From Cocos nucifera (Eukaryota; Streptophyta; Magnoliopsida; Arecales; Arecaceae): a stretch of DNA of 64,000 nt. Where the stretch lies: the NCBI GenBank assembly GCA_006176705.1, contig QRFJ01002509.1:248001-312000 (forward strand), written 5' to 3'. The position numbers were made by a program, and so were the translations under genes. Of the stretch, positions 22,630 to 33,839 are shown piece after piece. Positions within the stretch are counted from its first letter, which is position 1. Each line of letters opens with the position of its first letter. The notes below the pieces were generated by a model that was not told where the DNA came from, searched no databases, and worked only from the letters and a program-made list of their open reading frames with translations.

Positions 22630-22735
22630 TGTCTTGTTGCTTTTGTTTATTGTATTGCATAGTGATAGACCCGTCAATTGATTAGTGTACATAATCTTCA
22701 ACATCCGTATATTTATATGTGATTGTATAGATGGT
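22630..22735. repeat. About 100-bp direct repeat flanking the transposase gene, copy 2
   Basis: Begins TTGTTGCTTTTGTTTATTG and contains AATTGATTAGTGTAC, matching copy 1 at 18170-18280. It lies just before the TNPA-like gene. Confidence 0.8.
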
Positions 22736-22802
22736 ACCTAGGCATATCTTTGATTATTATTCAATATATTATGTTGGTTAATGTTCATTAACATTACAGA
22801 TC

Positions 22803-24515
22803 ATGATGGCACCGAAATGCCATCTAGCTTTCACCTCCGTCTCTTGACGGGTTATGCGGAGTTCAGCATCTGAGGAGCAGTCGGAGTATACTCCATCCAC
22901 CTTCGCATTGGCTACTCAGGGACCTCCACCGATGGCATCTACTCCATCGACATTTGAGCCTCCACCATCATCCACATCTCCGACATGTGCTACTCTATCG
23001 ATATTTAAGTATACATTTTTATTATATTATATTATTTATTTTTTATATAATATTTGTATACTTACATATTTGCATAACATATTTTTATTGCAGGTGCATT
23101 ATCCAGTCGGACATTTCATGATCCCACACGTATGGTGCATGTGTGGAACCGCCAGCATCAGATGATGGTGTAGTATGATGTGGAGGAAAGGCCAGTAAGG
23201 AAAACCGCATGGAAGATACATTCCTTTTTTAGAGTGCTTATGAGGCGATTAGACATTATTTCTGTAGAGCCTAGAGACGGGCGATTAATGGACGATGCTG
23301 TCAGGAACAGGATATGGAAGGAGATATGGGTAAGTATATTTTAATTATATTTATGTATTTTATATTTTTATACTATGTTTGATTAGAATAATTTTGTAAC
23401 TAACTTTTGATAACTTTGTACCGAAGAGGTACAACTTTTCTGATCATGAGAGGGCTTGAGATGCCCGACTGAAGAAGATCGGAGAGTCGTACCGGGGCTA
23501 CAAGATCAAGCTCCATAGAGGATGGCTTGAGCACCGACGAGATACTCCAGAGGAGCTTATTTCTTGGATACAGGATTGTCTTCCGAGTCAGTGGGAGAGG
23601 ATGGTTATACATTGGAGGAGCCAGGAGTTCGAGGTAAAACTACTAACTTTTAAAATTTTTAATATCTTTAAAATTATATTTAAATATTTTTTAAATATTT
23701 ATTATTTATTTAAATACTTATTAAGCTACCTTCCATCAAAACTAGAAGAATCGGGTAGCCTAGGAGTATACGCATACTCTTGACTATGAGTCTATGGCCA
23801 GTCGTATGCATAGAGAGATAATGAATTTTAAATCTTACTTGATAAATTAAATTAATATTTTTTTTCATATTTTTGATAAACTGATCTGTTGTTATAGCTG
23901 ATGAGAGATGGAGTGATGCCCAGCCGTAGCAAGATCTTTCGATCCAACTGTATGGACAAGGAGGGTAGGCCGATGAATGCCACGATCGAAAAATTTTTTG
24001 TAAGTATTAAATATATTAGTATATATGATTAGTATTATAGCATTTCTTATAAAATTTTATTTAAATTTATAATTATAGAATCAGTTAGATGTGCTCACGA
24101 GCGAGGGCTCGGATACCTCTGGCCCTCATGACCATCTATCTCAAGTCTTGGAACCTGAGCACTCTGAGAGGATCCGATGTAGGTCCGGACATACGCCGAT
24201 CAGCTATTGGTCTGAGACAAGCATCTCTTCACTGGCTTTCGATGTGATCAGTCGGAAGGAGCTTAAGGAGGTATTGACATGGGTAGATCATACTGCGATG
24301 CGGACAGATCGGGTTGAGGAGCGTGCATCTCATCTGGAGGGCATCATGAGAGACATGGTATTGACGCTCAGCACGCATTTTAGAGGTACCTTCATGGGCT
24401 TTGAGATATGTTGGTCCGCATTCCAGCTCCAGCTCCAGCTCTAGCTCCAGATCCAGCTCTAGCTCGTGCTCCATCTTCCGGTGACGACGATGATGTAGAT
24501 TTAGGAGACTTTTGA
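22803..24515 (+). pseudogene. TNPA-like gene of CACTA A2 (Ptta/En/Spm, Transposase_24 type)
   Basis: Six exons can be laid out with mostly canonical splice sites: 22803-23009, 23094-23329, about 23427-23633, 23746-about 23817, 23898-23999 and 24079-24515. The first exon (MMAPKCHLAF) is Ser/Pro/Thr-rich. Exon 3 holds YRGYKIKLHRGWLEH and LPSQWERMVIHWRSQEFE, the family core. The last ends in an acidic tail GDDDDVDLGDF before TGA. There are stops in exons 1-3, the donor after exon 4 is not canonical, and a one-base loss at about 24403 shifts the Ala/Pro-rich tail. The product would bind the subterminal repeats. The A3 copy (45850-47617) is the same gene with a better-preserved tail. Confidence 0.85.
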
Positions 24516-24675
24516 TGTATTTTTTTTAAAAATATTATAATAAATTTTATTTAGTAATAAAATTTTAGTATTTCAGAAATATTTTTATGTTTATAATATT
24601 TTTGTATTATATATCTCTACATTTGTCAGGTAAAATATATAAAAAATTAAAAATTTTATATTTTTTTAATTATTC

Positions 24676-25073
24676 AAAAGCTACGACAGCGATTTTACAA
24701 TCGCTGCCATAGACGTGCCAACTACTGCCGTAGGCGATGTGTCAACCGCTGCTTAGACTTATGACAGCGATTACATAACTGCTTCCATAGATAAGCTTAT
24801 GGTAGCGATTTTATAACTGCTAGCATAGACTAGTATATAACAGCGATTTTATAATCACTACCATAGATAAGCTTATGGCAGTGGTTTAAAAACTACTACA
24901 ATAGGCACTCTATGGTAGTAATTTTCAGAACCACTATAATAATTACTGCCATAGACCTACGACGATGGCTGTAGTGGCAAGGTTAGCTAACCACTATTAT
25001 AGCCTATAGCAGTAATTTTTTGGACTGCTGTAGTGGTTACAAACCGCTGCCATAGTCATATTCTGTAGTAGTG
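24676..25073. repeat. 3' subterminal repeats and terminal inverted repeat of CACTA A2
   Basis: About fifteen motifs of the AACCGCTGCCATAG/CTATGGCAGCGGTT type lead to the terminal repeat that ends GTAGTAGTG at 25073. 24516-24675 is AT-rich spacer. Confidence 0.88.
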
Positions 25074-25670
25074 CTTCCAAGCCTCATATAGTGTCTCCAT
25101 CTCTATCAGCACAAAAGAAGTAATATTGTTACGCATCTTTGCAGTCTTAGAAGGTGAAAGTATTTGGCCAAAAATTTCTAAGCTAGGGCATCCCAAGTAG
25201 TGATAGAATCTGTAGGAAGAGAATAAAGCCAATTTTTAGCTTTATCTTGTAAAGAAAAAGGAAATAGTTTTAATCTAATAGCATCATCCGACATTCCATT
25301 ATTTTTGAAAGTATCATAGAGTTTAAAAAAATTAGAAATATGGGCATTTGGATCATCCTACCATGTCCACTAAATTAGATAGTTGATTGAATCATCTGGA
25401 TCATCACTAATTTTATTTTAAATTTATTTTCTCGCATAAGCAATCTCCTGATGCTCGAAGCTGCATCATTATAGATGGTGTGTTGTAATCATTTAATGGA
25501 CGATATGCCACTCGAATAACTTCTTGCTGTCCCTGTGCCGCCATATCTAATCCCAAATTAACGTCATCTAGATCTTCAGTTCCCATGTTTCTTTTTTGAT
25601 TTAGTCTTCTGATGGTCCTCTCTATTTCTAGATCAAAAGGTACTAGGTCACTATATCTAATACGTGTCAT
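25074..25670 (-). pseudogene. gag N-terminal part of Athila-like no. 2
   Basis: This is the continuation of 14895 after the CACTA insertion. The start codon at 25668-25670 begins MTRIRYSDLVPFDLEIERTI, like element no. 1. The capsid part (about 25080-25300) has stops. The second copy of the CTT target duplication is 25074-25076. Confidence 0.8.
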
Positions 25671-25769
25671 GTACAGAATGCAAACCTAAAAATAAATTAA
25701 GATCAAAAATTAAAAATAAAATTTTAAAATAAAATAAGAATCAAAATTTTAATATTATTTTTGACACAA

Positions 25770-25787
25770 TCTCTAGCAATGGCGTCA
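25770..25787 (-). other. Primer binding site (tRNA-Asp-like), Athila-like no. 2
   Basis: On the minus strand it reads TGACGCCATTGCTAGAGA, close to the tRNA-Asp complement, with a different set of changes from element no. 1. It is six bases from the LTR. Confidence 0.75.
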
Positions 25788-25793
25788 AAAACT

Positions 25794-27664
25794 TAATACA
25801 TGCAAATCTATTGCTACGACAAGTATATCAGTTGATCAAGAAATAAAGTATGTGAGTAGAGTATCGTTCCTAGAAGATTGAAAAATAGATACTGAAAAAT
25901 ACTTTCCTAGACTTTATTTAGAGAATTGATTTATAAGACGTAAAGAAAATAAGAAAAAATAAAAAAAATAATTAATAAATTATAAAAAGATAAAGAGGAT
26001 ATAATTGTTAAGGTTAAATTCAAGAACAGTAGGATACTAAGGCAATCGGTTTACCAACTCAATCAATATAATATTCATATAATCATGCAAATTAGGTTAA
26101 TTTTGTTTCATGTGACGGTGGAGTCTCCTAAGATATTCACTATCCTTTGGTCCAAGCATAGCAAAACTAATAATATTTATTAACTATTCTTTGGTCCAGG
26201 TATAATTTAAATAAATACCGAGGCATTAATTTCTATGAAACTCTCTAATTAAAATATACTGCATCCAAAGCGCACTAAAATTCCTACATGCATATGAATC
26301 TTAATTTGATTCAAAAATACAAGGTATATAAATCAAGAAGCATTGACATAGATGTACTTGGTCCGTATCATCTATGTCTATCAAATCAATTAGAAGATGG
26401 CTAGTAATTTAAAAGAATTAAGCATAAATTTATATACTTCTCATGAACAAAATAATACTAAAATCAAATCATACTGAATATTGCATCAAAAGAGTGACTA
26501 CATCTTAGTCTTAGTAAAAAAAATTTAGTTTATGATAAAAATAATAAAAATAGTAAATAAAATAAAAAGCATGAGAAAATTCAAATAAAAATTTGCTTGT
26601 TGCTGAATTTTGCTATCCATTGCTTTTGGCGTAGAGAATTTGATGAAGGAGAAGAGCCACTGGTAGATGTGCTAGATGTGGAAGATGACCCGCGAAGAAG
26701 GAAGAACGAAGGAAGAAGATTTTTTATCTGATCAAATTCTCTTTTAGATCAAAACCCTTACCTTTCTCTTTGATCACCTCTCCTCTATTTATTCATTTTA
26801 CTCTCTAACACTCTTTGTTTCTCTATCTACTATTTTGCTCTCTATTTTTTTTTTCTCAGTAGCAGCAGGGCTTTAAATAGAACAGGGAGGAGAGTTTGGC
26901 AAAAAATCCTAATGAAATTAGGATTAAAACTCCTGGAACAAGTCAGATAGAGCCTTGATCATTTCTGGCTATTGGATGTAGATGAAATGCATCAAAAATC
27001 TCCAAAAGTTGTGTTTTAATTCCCAGATCAAGTCGGTTTTAACCACAGCCATCGAATCCCATTGAGAAATGCATTTGGGCCATTGGATCAGGCTTATAAG
27101 ACGTCGGGGTTGATGAATAAAAATTGGAATTCACGCCCACCATTAGATCTTCACCAGCTCCTCTCCTATCCATTCGATCGTGCCTTAATTGCAGCCGTCC
27201 ATACATATAGACCGATTGTAGACCATTTGTTGCTGTAGACCACCAAGTTTCCAGCCAATCAGATCGCGTAGCTCCTTATGAAATTCTGATTTTGCCCTCA
27301 CCCTCGTACTATAGCGGCTCATGGTATGCCGCGATGTTTTTTGATGTCATTGCAACGTTAGCAGGGCTGGTTGGCTCAGCGGACGGTCTGTTACGATCGG
27401 GCTCGACTGGCTGGGCCGATTTTTTGAACTAATTTGGTTTGGACTAGCCGGCTTTAATTATTATTATTATTATTTCTTTAAAAATTGATATTAAGCTTAT
27501 TTGAAGTCTATTTTGCTTTAAATTTATTTTCTTTGAATTACAAAATTAAGTTCTTGGTGACATTCTTTCTTACATAAGATCAATAAAAATATTAACTTTT
27601 TAAAAATAAAATAATTTATTTTATAATTTAATATTTTTATCAATATATTTATATCACTTATCCT
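25794..27664 (-). repeat. 5' LTR of Athila-like element no. 2 (about 1.87 kb)
   Basis: It aligns with 10405-12287 (shared stretches such as GACGGTGGAGTCTCCTAAG-like at 26113 and ACATAGATGTACTTGGTCCG at 26345), with clear divergence, and ends near CACTTATCCTC. It is the outer right boundary of the Athila nest. Confidence 0.85.
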
Positions 27665-28318
27665 CTAATGATCAAAAAAAAAAAAGTTAAAAAAATAGAA
27701 GAAAAAAATAAAAAGCAGTGTAACCCAAGCCGAGCATGTATGTGGTCACTAGCCCATTCCTCTCAAAGCTCAGCCTGGGTTACATAGGATGGAATTTCTA
27801 TTGAAGCAAAAGGATTTATTTTCACATAGGCAATGTGGAACTAAAAGAGAAAGATATTTTAAAGCTTTTGAAGCAATTAAAATTTAGATGATAAGGTTGA
27901 TTTTATTTTTAAAATAATTTTTTTTTTAATTAAAACTCCAACAGAAATAATATATGAAAAGTGTGTATTATTTGGAATGCTTAAATATTACCCATCCAAT
28001 CAATGCGTTCGTCACCAGGAATACCGTGATTTACTGGATATGCGCTCCATGGTCCTAAGTGACACGACCAATCTCTTATAGACTACACCAAGCCTCACTG
28101 CCATGTCATGAGGACAAACTCAAATGCAAATGCAAGTACATTTCTTTCTCTGGGTGATTTTAAAGGGCGGCCCCACCTTTTGATTTTCTCAAGATTAATT
28201 TTAATACAATTGTGATTCTGATAGAGCAATTTTTATTATTAAAGGTGTATTAGCAGCGGCAGTATACTTTAGATTATCTAATAGTATGATTTTATTGAAT
28301 TATATGCTATATAGAAAG
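27665..28318. other. Unassigned sequence, no gene seen
   Basis: No frame or known repeat is recognised. It contains a small hairpin-like element at about 27720-27783, whose ends GTAACCCAAGCCGAG and CTCAGCCTGGGTTAC are reverse complements at 13 of 15 positions. It could be the original host sequence between insertions. Confidence 0.5.
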
Positions 28319-29014
28319 TGTTATGGGATTATGCTATCTCGGTCATGATCCTCAGAACTCATCTTTAGATATTCACCTCTAATCAATCACATTACTAAGG
28401 ACATCGACATATAATGCTACTTATGATTTTGGTCAATGATGCACGGTGAGCCAGGACAAAGTGATCTCATTGGCTTCCATCCGATCCTTTGCTCGAATAA
28501 AAGCCGACCTCCAGGTCATGAGCTCATCGATGATAGGAATAAAGTCCTGCATCCAACACTGATGTGGATACATCCAAGATAACTTCTTGACTATGAGTCG
28601 ACCTCAGTACCTCAATCTACTGGCCTACTCAGCCATATGGATAATTAATTAGAATCTTCCGACAAACTCTAGAACGTGGGTATAACAAACACTCATGTCT
28701 AATAATCTAGATTCCCTATCCTAACAGCCTATAGGACTAGGGCATAATAAATTCTAGCATCTCACTATATAAAGAGGTAATAAGAGGACCCTCAAGGTAA
28801 GTGATGACTGAGCTAGGCTACATAAAACTCGCTCATTTTCTCTCTCATTTCTACTATGCTCAAGCTCCAGCTAACTTAAATATTAGAGGGTCTCCCACCG
28901 AAGAACCCCTTGACATATGTGGACTTCTCTTGCATGTACCCTTTGATATCCCGATCCTTGGAGTTGGTGTACCTCCTCAGCCACATCAGTGACCCCTGGA
29001 GCCTTGATGCAACA
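28319..29014 (+). repeat. 5' LTR of Tat-like element (about 700 bp)
   Basis: It starts TGTTATGGGATTATGC and ends GATGCAACA just before the primer site. It holds a good TATA box (CTATATAAAG, 28765-28774). The far right part (about 28800-29010) would be the transcribed portion. Confidence 0.75.
28765..28774 (+). promoter_or_regulatory. TATA box of the Tat-like LTR promoter
   Basis: CTATATAAAG lies about 245 bp before the LTR end, the usual place for the U3/R boundary in plant gypsy LTRs. Transcription would start about 30 bp downstream. Confidence 0.6.
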
Positions 29015-29017
29015 ATT

Positions 29018-29034
29018 TGGCGCTATAGGAAGGG
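29018..29034 (+). other. Primer binding site of the Tat-like element
   Basis: TGGCGCTATAGGAAGGG follows the LTR after three bases. It resembles TGGCGCCGTCTGTGGGAA, the tRNA-Arg-type site used by Tat/Ogre elements, with several changes. Confidence 0.6.
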
Positions 29035-29180
29035 TCAGGGCCCAGAACCCAATTAGAGAGAGAAGATGTCTTGACGTAACTACTCTGCCATATCTTGCCT
29101 ATAGTCTACTCGATGGAGTTGAGGCAGAGCCATCCAACAGTTCGTCTCTCACAGGCCTGCAGAGCCAATAAAACCACCCA

Positions 29181-30200
29181 TGATGGCAGACCCTTGGTAG
29201 TTTGGTGACTTGATTTGCCAGGTCCAAGTACTGACCAATACTATCTAGCACCTACAACAAGCAATGATACAGCAACAGTCCTCTCAACTCACTTCCTCGG
29301 CAGTACCATCTCGGCATAGCCATCGGGACCAATCTTTGGTCCTAGAGAATTCTTCTCAAAGAATGTACTAATCGACCTCAATCGATCAACGATCACCATC
29401 TTACCATGGGTCTGCCCACGATAGATGACACTAACAATCCCCTGCTTCTTCCAAGGAAGATTTGATGCTGGGCTATTTCCCCCATCCCGAACGATCTCAT
29501 CGATAGAAAGACCTCGAGTAGAAAGTCTACAAATTAAGCACCGGCTAGCCAAGGTCCGAGTGGTCCACAAAGAAAATGATGAGACCCTCGGGTTTAGTTC
29601 CCAACCATCCTTCATCCACTCTATCCTTCAAGAACTGATCCCAAGTCAGTTCAGGATGCTACCAGTAGAGCCACACAATTGCTCTACTGACCTTAGGATT
29701 ATCTAGAAGGCTACAAGGCTCTCATGATGCTCTAAGACACCTCAAATGCCCTTCTCCGACTCGCCTTCCCTATGATCTTGAAGAAGATGGCATGGATCTG
29801 GTACTTCGGACTTCAAACAAAGTCCATTACTTCCTTCGAGCAACTTGGACACTAGTTTGTTGCTTATTTTGGAAACATTCAAGTCCAACCGAGGACTTTG
29901 GATAGTCTTTTCTCCCTCCTCCAAGAAGAGGGAGAGTCTCTTCACGACTACGTGGTATGTTTTAATGTGGCCACATTAGAAGTGCACAACCTGGATCAGG
30001 TTGTTGTCATGTTGGCTTTGAAGCGAAGCCTTCGTAATGAGCATCTCATCCACTCCCTTGACAAGACGTATTTGAGGGACTATAACGATCTCTTGGCTCA
30101 AGCCTGCAAGTATATATCGGTTGAAGAGGGTCAGATTGTATATCGATAAAGAAAAGGTCGGGCTCTTAATAAGAAGAAGTGTGTGCAGGAGGATGCACGC
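29181..30200 (+). pseudogene. gag of the Tat-like element
   Basis: The frame from ATG 29181 has about ten stops but keeps family features: EGYKALMML near 29705, WIWYFGLQTKSITSFEQL near 29800, and an open part 29898-30149 with EEGESLHDYVVCFNVATLEV and LLAQACKYISVEEGQ. These match the retrotransposon gag capsid fold. The segment 30201-30580 is the Lys/Arg-rich tail before protease, heavily mutated. Confidence 0.75.
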
Positions 30201-30589
30201 CCAAACCAAGGTGAAAGAGAATCCTCTTGACCAGTAAAAGCTCCTTGGCCAAGGAGCCCAACTCGGTGCTACAACATCTATGCTCCATTAACCACCCCTC
30301 GATCTTAAATCATGATGGAGATTGAGGGCCAAGACTACCTCCACGGACCACCATTGATGAAGACTCTATCAACTAGATAAAATAGATGGAAGTACTGCTA
30401 CTTCCATCATGATCACAGTCATGATATCGAGGAGTATCTCTAACTAAAGAATGAGATCGAAGCTCTCATCCAAAGAGGCTACCTTGGAAAGTATGTTCAA
30501 AAGTGATAGAATCGAGCACCCAAAGGATAGCCTCGGCACCAGTCCGACGAGGACACACAACAACCAACTAACGGCTAGTGTCATCAATA

Positions 30590-31010
30590 TGATCTCGGGC
30601 CTCGGAGGCGGCAATGGGGCAGAAGATCAAGCCAAAAATCCAAAGAGGCAAAGGATAAAAGATTTGATTTCTTTTTCTAATGATGATGTCCGGAGAGATC
30701 AAACTTTTCATGATGATGCTATCATCATTTTAAAGATAATAGCAATTTTTGATTTTAAAAGAGTTTTTGTTGACAATGAAAGGTACATAGACGTCTTATT
30801 TTATGATGCTTTTCAATAAATGAAATTACCAACTGATCGACTGAGGTGAGTGAATATTCTCTTAGTTGGATTCTCAGGAGACTTTAAGGCAATAGGAGAA
30901 ATCATCCTACTAGTGACCATTAGAACGAAACCATGACAGTGAACAGAGCAGCTAACTTTCCTTGTCGTCTAAGTATCTTCAGCTTATAATAAAATCCTAG
31001 GACAATCTAG
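30590..31010 (+). pseudogene. Protease region of the Tat-like element
   Basis: It carries DLISFSNDDVRRDQTFHDDA, then RVFVDNERYIDVLFYDAF where the family usually has VDNGSS. The catalytic-turn Gly is replaced by Glu. LLVGFSGDFKAIGEI and SAYNKILGQSRLN follow. Three stops interrupt it. The lost Gly would abolish activity even without the stops. Confidence 0.75.
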
Positions 31011-31179
31011 ACTCAATGTATTTTGAGCAATTATCTCCACATATCACTTAATGATAAAATTTCTGACTTAATGTAGAGTTGGTGAAATTCGAGGAGATCA
31101 AATGCTTGCTTGGCAGTGCTTCCTAGCTACTATCAAAGGCAAAAAACCGTTGGAGGCCCTACCAATAAAATAACACAAG

Positions 31180-31634
31180 GAGGAAATAAAAGAATCTGGA
31201 GGAGAGCCAGTCAAGGAGCTCATCACCATTTTTTTCAAAGATGATCTAACTATTATGATTCAAATCAGATCACATTTGACACCAGACTACAAGGATTGGC
31301 TGATGACTTTCCTCAGAGCCAATGAAGACATTCGCCTGGTCGACATCAAACATGCCAGGTATCCCTTCTATTATCATTGTCCACAAATTAAATGTGAATC
31401 TAGAATGCCAACCAGTGTGGCAAAAGAAATGAAGCTTTACCCTAGAGCAACAACGAGCTATCGATGAAGAAGTTGACAAACTAATGATAGTAGGATTCAT
31501 CTGAGAGGCACATTATCTAGAATGGATATCCGATATTATCATGGTCAAGAAGGCAAATGGCAAGTAAAGAATTTGCATTGACCAACTCATCAATGCCACC
31601 TTGGTACATAAGCTATTGACTTCATAAATGCCTT
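31180..31634 (+). pseudogene. Reverse transcriptase N-terminal fragment of the Tat-like element
   Basis: 31255-31467 gives LTPDYKDWLMTFLRANEDI, usual just before the Tat-type reverse transcriptase. A shifted frame then gives RAIDEEVDKLMIVGFI-like and KKANGKWQ-like signatures up to about 31600. It ends at 31634, where a copia-type LTR starts TGTTGGG. Confidence 0.7.
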
Positions 31635-33316
31635 TGTTGGGTTTTTAAGGTGCTCGTGCATGTATATTTTGAAACTTTTTTTAAAAGAATTGCAAGGAAA
31701 GAATAGATTAAATATCCTTTAATCTAGAACATGCATATAACAAAATCAAAGCACCTAAAGATCTAGTTTATATATAAAAAATAATATAAATTTAATTTTA
31801 ATTTAAAAATAAAAATATATGATCAGATCACATACTAGTTTCGCTTTTTCTTTCTTCAAAATTGGATCTGGAAGATGAACTTGCTCTATCATAGCCGTAC
31901 AAGCATCCGGTCTATATAGGTATCCACTTAGGAATAATTTGGATTGCTCGTCTTCTCTTCTTTGCATGCAATTGATCAACTTTTGATCTGCCTTTGGATC
32001 TCTTTGATCAACTCCTTGACCAGCCTTTTCTTCTTCCTTGGATCTTTCTTGATGTAGAATAATCACCAACTAAGAAGTGGAAGAAGGGTGCCATGCCCAA
32101 TCTATCTTGGGCGAGGGATGATGGGATGCTCAAGGGCTCTTGTGCATGAGAAAGAAAGAGGGAGAGAAGGGAGGCGTGGAGGCTTCTTTGATTGCTTGAA
32201 CTTATGCACAAAGGCCAAGAGGGGGTCCTCTTATATAGGGGATTAATTAGAGTCCAAACCAAACTCTAATTTAGATATAAAGGAAAGTCATAATCTTGTT
32301 AGGGCTCATCCTTTCAAATCCTAGCCTTATCCATTAGTCCATGCCACATGAGGAGAGAGGGGGTGCCAACCTTTGGCACCCTCTTGATTTCCTCACGCAA
32401 CAAGGAGAGGGGGCATGCACCCTCTCCTCTCCATAGTCCATGCTAAATCAAATTTTGGGAGGCACGGACCCTCTAATTCATCCACTTATGGTGCACCCAA
32501 ATTGATCACATCAATTGGCATAATCATGGCTTGATCCAAAGCATGTAGGCGCCCAATAAGTGAGCCCCATGAACCTAATTCCAAATCCAATTAGGATTAG
32601 GTCTATTGCATATAACTAACTTGGTCTAATTCTTATCCAAAAAGAAATTCAAGTGCAAAGAGGAATTGGGTTTAACCATGTGCTGGCAAGATTTTTTTAA
32701 ATCCAATAGAATTTTTTAAATCCTAATCTAATTAAGATTTCACAAGTCTAATTGGTCAATCCAAATTAGTTTCTTTATTGGTGTGATCCCATAGGTTCAA
32801 TTCTATTTAGTAGTGAGATATACTATAATCTCTATCATAATATTATTGAAACTTTTTTTAATGAGTTAGAATAATTAATCCATTCTTACTCAATAAGAAT
32901 CATCGATCCAAAACAATCCTAGCGAGCTCTTACAATCTACTAGTGACACCTAGTAGTATTTAGTAGCAATCCAATAGAATTGAATAAAGAATCTCTAGGT
33001 GTAGTTGTTGTATGATTTAGTCCAATCATGAGTTCCGACTAAATGGCAGTTCATGGATAAATCATCAAATCTCAACATCAATCATATGATAATTCAATTA
33101 GCTCAAGTTCAATAGTGATTATCATGAAAACTCTTTTCCATCAATCATACTACTGTGGCCATAGACTTAAGGACTTAGTTCCTCAAATTCCATAAGACTA
33201 CTTCTTTTTATTAAGATCAATAGATCCTATCTAGATGCTCACTCTACTTTTGCAATAGACCAACTATCGTCAACATCTACTACAAAGACTCATATGGCTA
33301 GAGGCAATATCTCTGT
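31635..33316 (-). repeat. Copia-type LTR fragment
   Basis: This is a divergent relative of the LTR at 53752-56033. The shared order includes a minus-strand TATA region (near 32235), the AATTCTATTTAGTAGTGAGAT-like block at 32800 (compare 54995), the block around 32935-33000 (compare 55135-55200) and CATATGGCTAG at 33291 (compare 55498). It is cut at 33317 by a family B CACTA end. No internal region follows it, so it is either a solo LTR or a truncated element. Confidence 0.75.
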
Positions 33317-33640
33317 CACTATAAGAAAATTGATTATAAGCAATGGTTAATTACCATCGCTAATAGTCAATTTACTGTTGCTAATTATCATCGCTAAAAT
33401 CCATAATTTTTATTAATTAAATTGATAAAAATCTATTAGCAATGGTACTATTATTGCTAATGCCATTGCTAATAGTTTTTATTTTTTTTAAAAAATAAAA
33501 AATATATTAGTGATGGCATCGTAGTCTCTAATGTCATCGTTAATAAATTTTAATTTTTTTTAAAAAAATTTAAAAGCCTATTAGTGATGGTATTTTATGT
33601 CACTAATACCATCACTGATATTTTTATTTTTTAAAAAAAA
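33317..33640. mobile_element. Left end of family B CACTA (B1): terminal and subterminal repeats
   Basis: It starts CACTATAAGAAAATTG, a CACTA-type terminus, directly followed by repeated TTAGCAATGGT, ACCATCGCTAATA and relatives in both orientations. The preceding triplet TGT (33314-33316) would be the target duplication. I could not find the matching right end. The minus-strand TNPA-like gene that follows fits an element in minus orientation. Confidence 0.75.
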
Positions 33641-33839
33641 CTATAATTAAATAATATAAAACATACTAATAAATAATAATATCTTTTAAAATCTATTAAA
33701 AATAAGATAATAATTATTTAATATAATCATAAATATAAAATTAATTATATTATATTAAAAAAATAAATTATATATTTTTTTATTGAGATACTGCTTTAAG
33801 TATCAAAATTATGTACAAATAAATAAAAAATGGTTAGGT

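Larger units (their letters stand above)
14896..25073 (+). mobile_element. CACTA (En/Spm) transposon A2, 10,178 bp, near complete
   Basis: The left end is CACGACTACAAAAAG (one change from CACTA) and the right end is TTCTGTAGTAGTG, the reverse of CACTACTACAGAA. It is flanked by CTT on both sides (14893-14895 and 25074-25076), the 3-bp target duplication typical of the superfamily. Removing it restores an uninterrupted Athila gag. Order inside: subterminal repeats, ~1-kb palindrome, subterminal repeats, C-rich leader, G-rich minisatellite, TNP2-like transposase gene, CCATGC minisatellite, TNPA-like gene, subterminal repeats. Both genes are damaged, so it is unlikely to be autonomous now. Confidence 0.93.
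28319..31634 (+). mobile_element. Tat-like Ty3/gypsy retrotransposon, 5' part only
   Basis: The piece runs LTR (28319-29014), primer site (29018-29034), gag (29181-30200), protease (about 30590-31010), start of reverse transcriptase (to 31634). It then stops abruptly at a copia-type LTR, so the 3' half is missing. Many stops show it is old. A Tat-like integrase fragment on the other strand at 41990-43567 belongs to a different copy. Confidence 0.8.

Noticed and set aside
22351..22660. Cys/His/Pro-rich frame and antisense frame resembling a metal-binding protein
   Set aside because: Translation of the CCATGC minisatellite. The copy in A3 is almost absent and the frame is not kept.
24229..24474. 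Minus-strand frame with Leu-Glu repeats
   Set aside because: Antisense of the Ala/Pro-rich tail of the TNPA-like gene.
28801..29171. Two short plus-strand frames at the LTR end of the Tat-like element
   Set aside because: They lie in the LTR and leader, lack domain similarity, and are crossed by the primer binding site.
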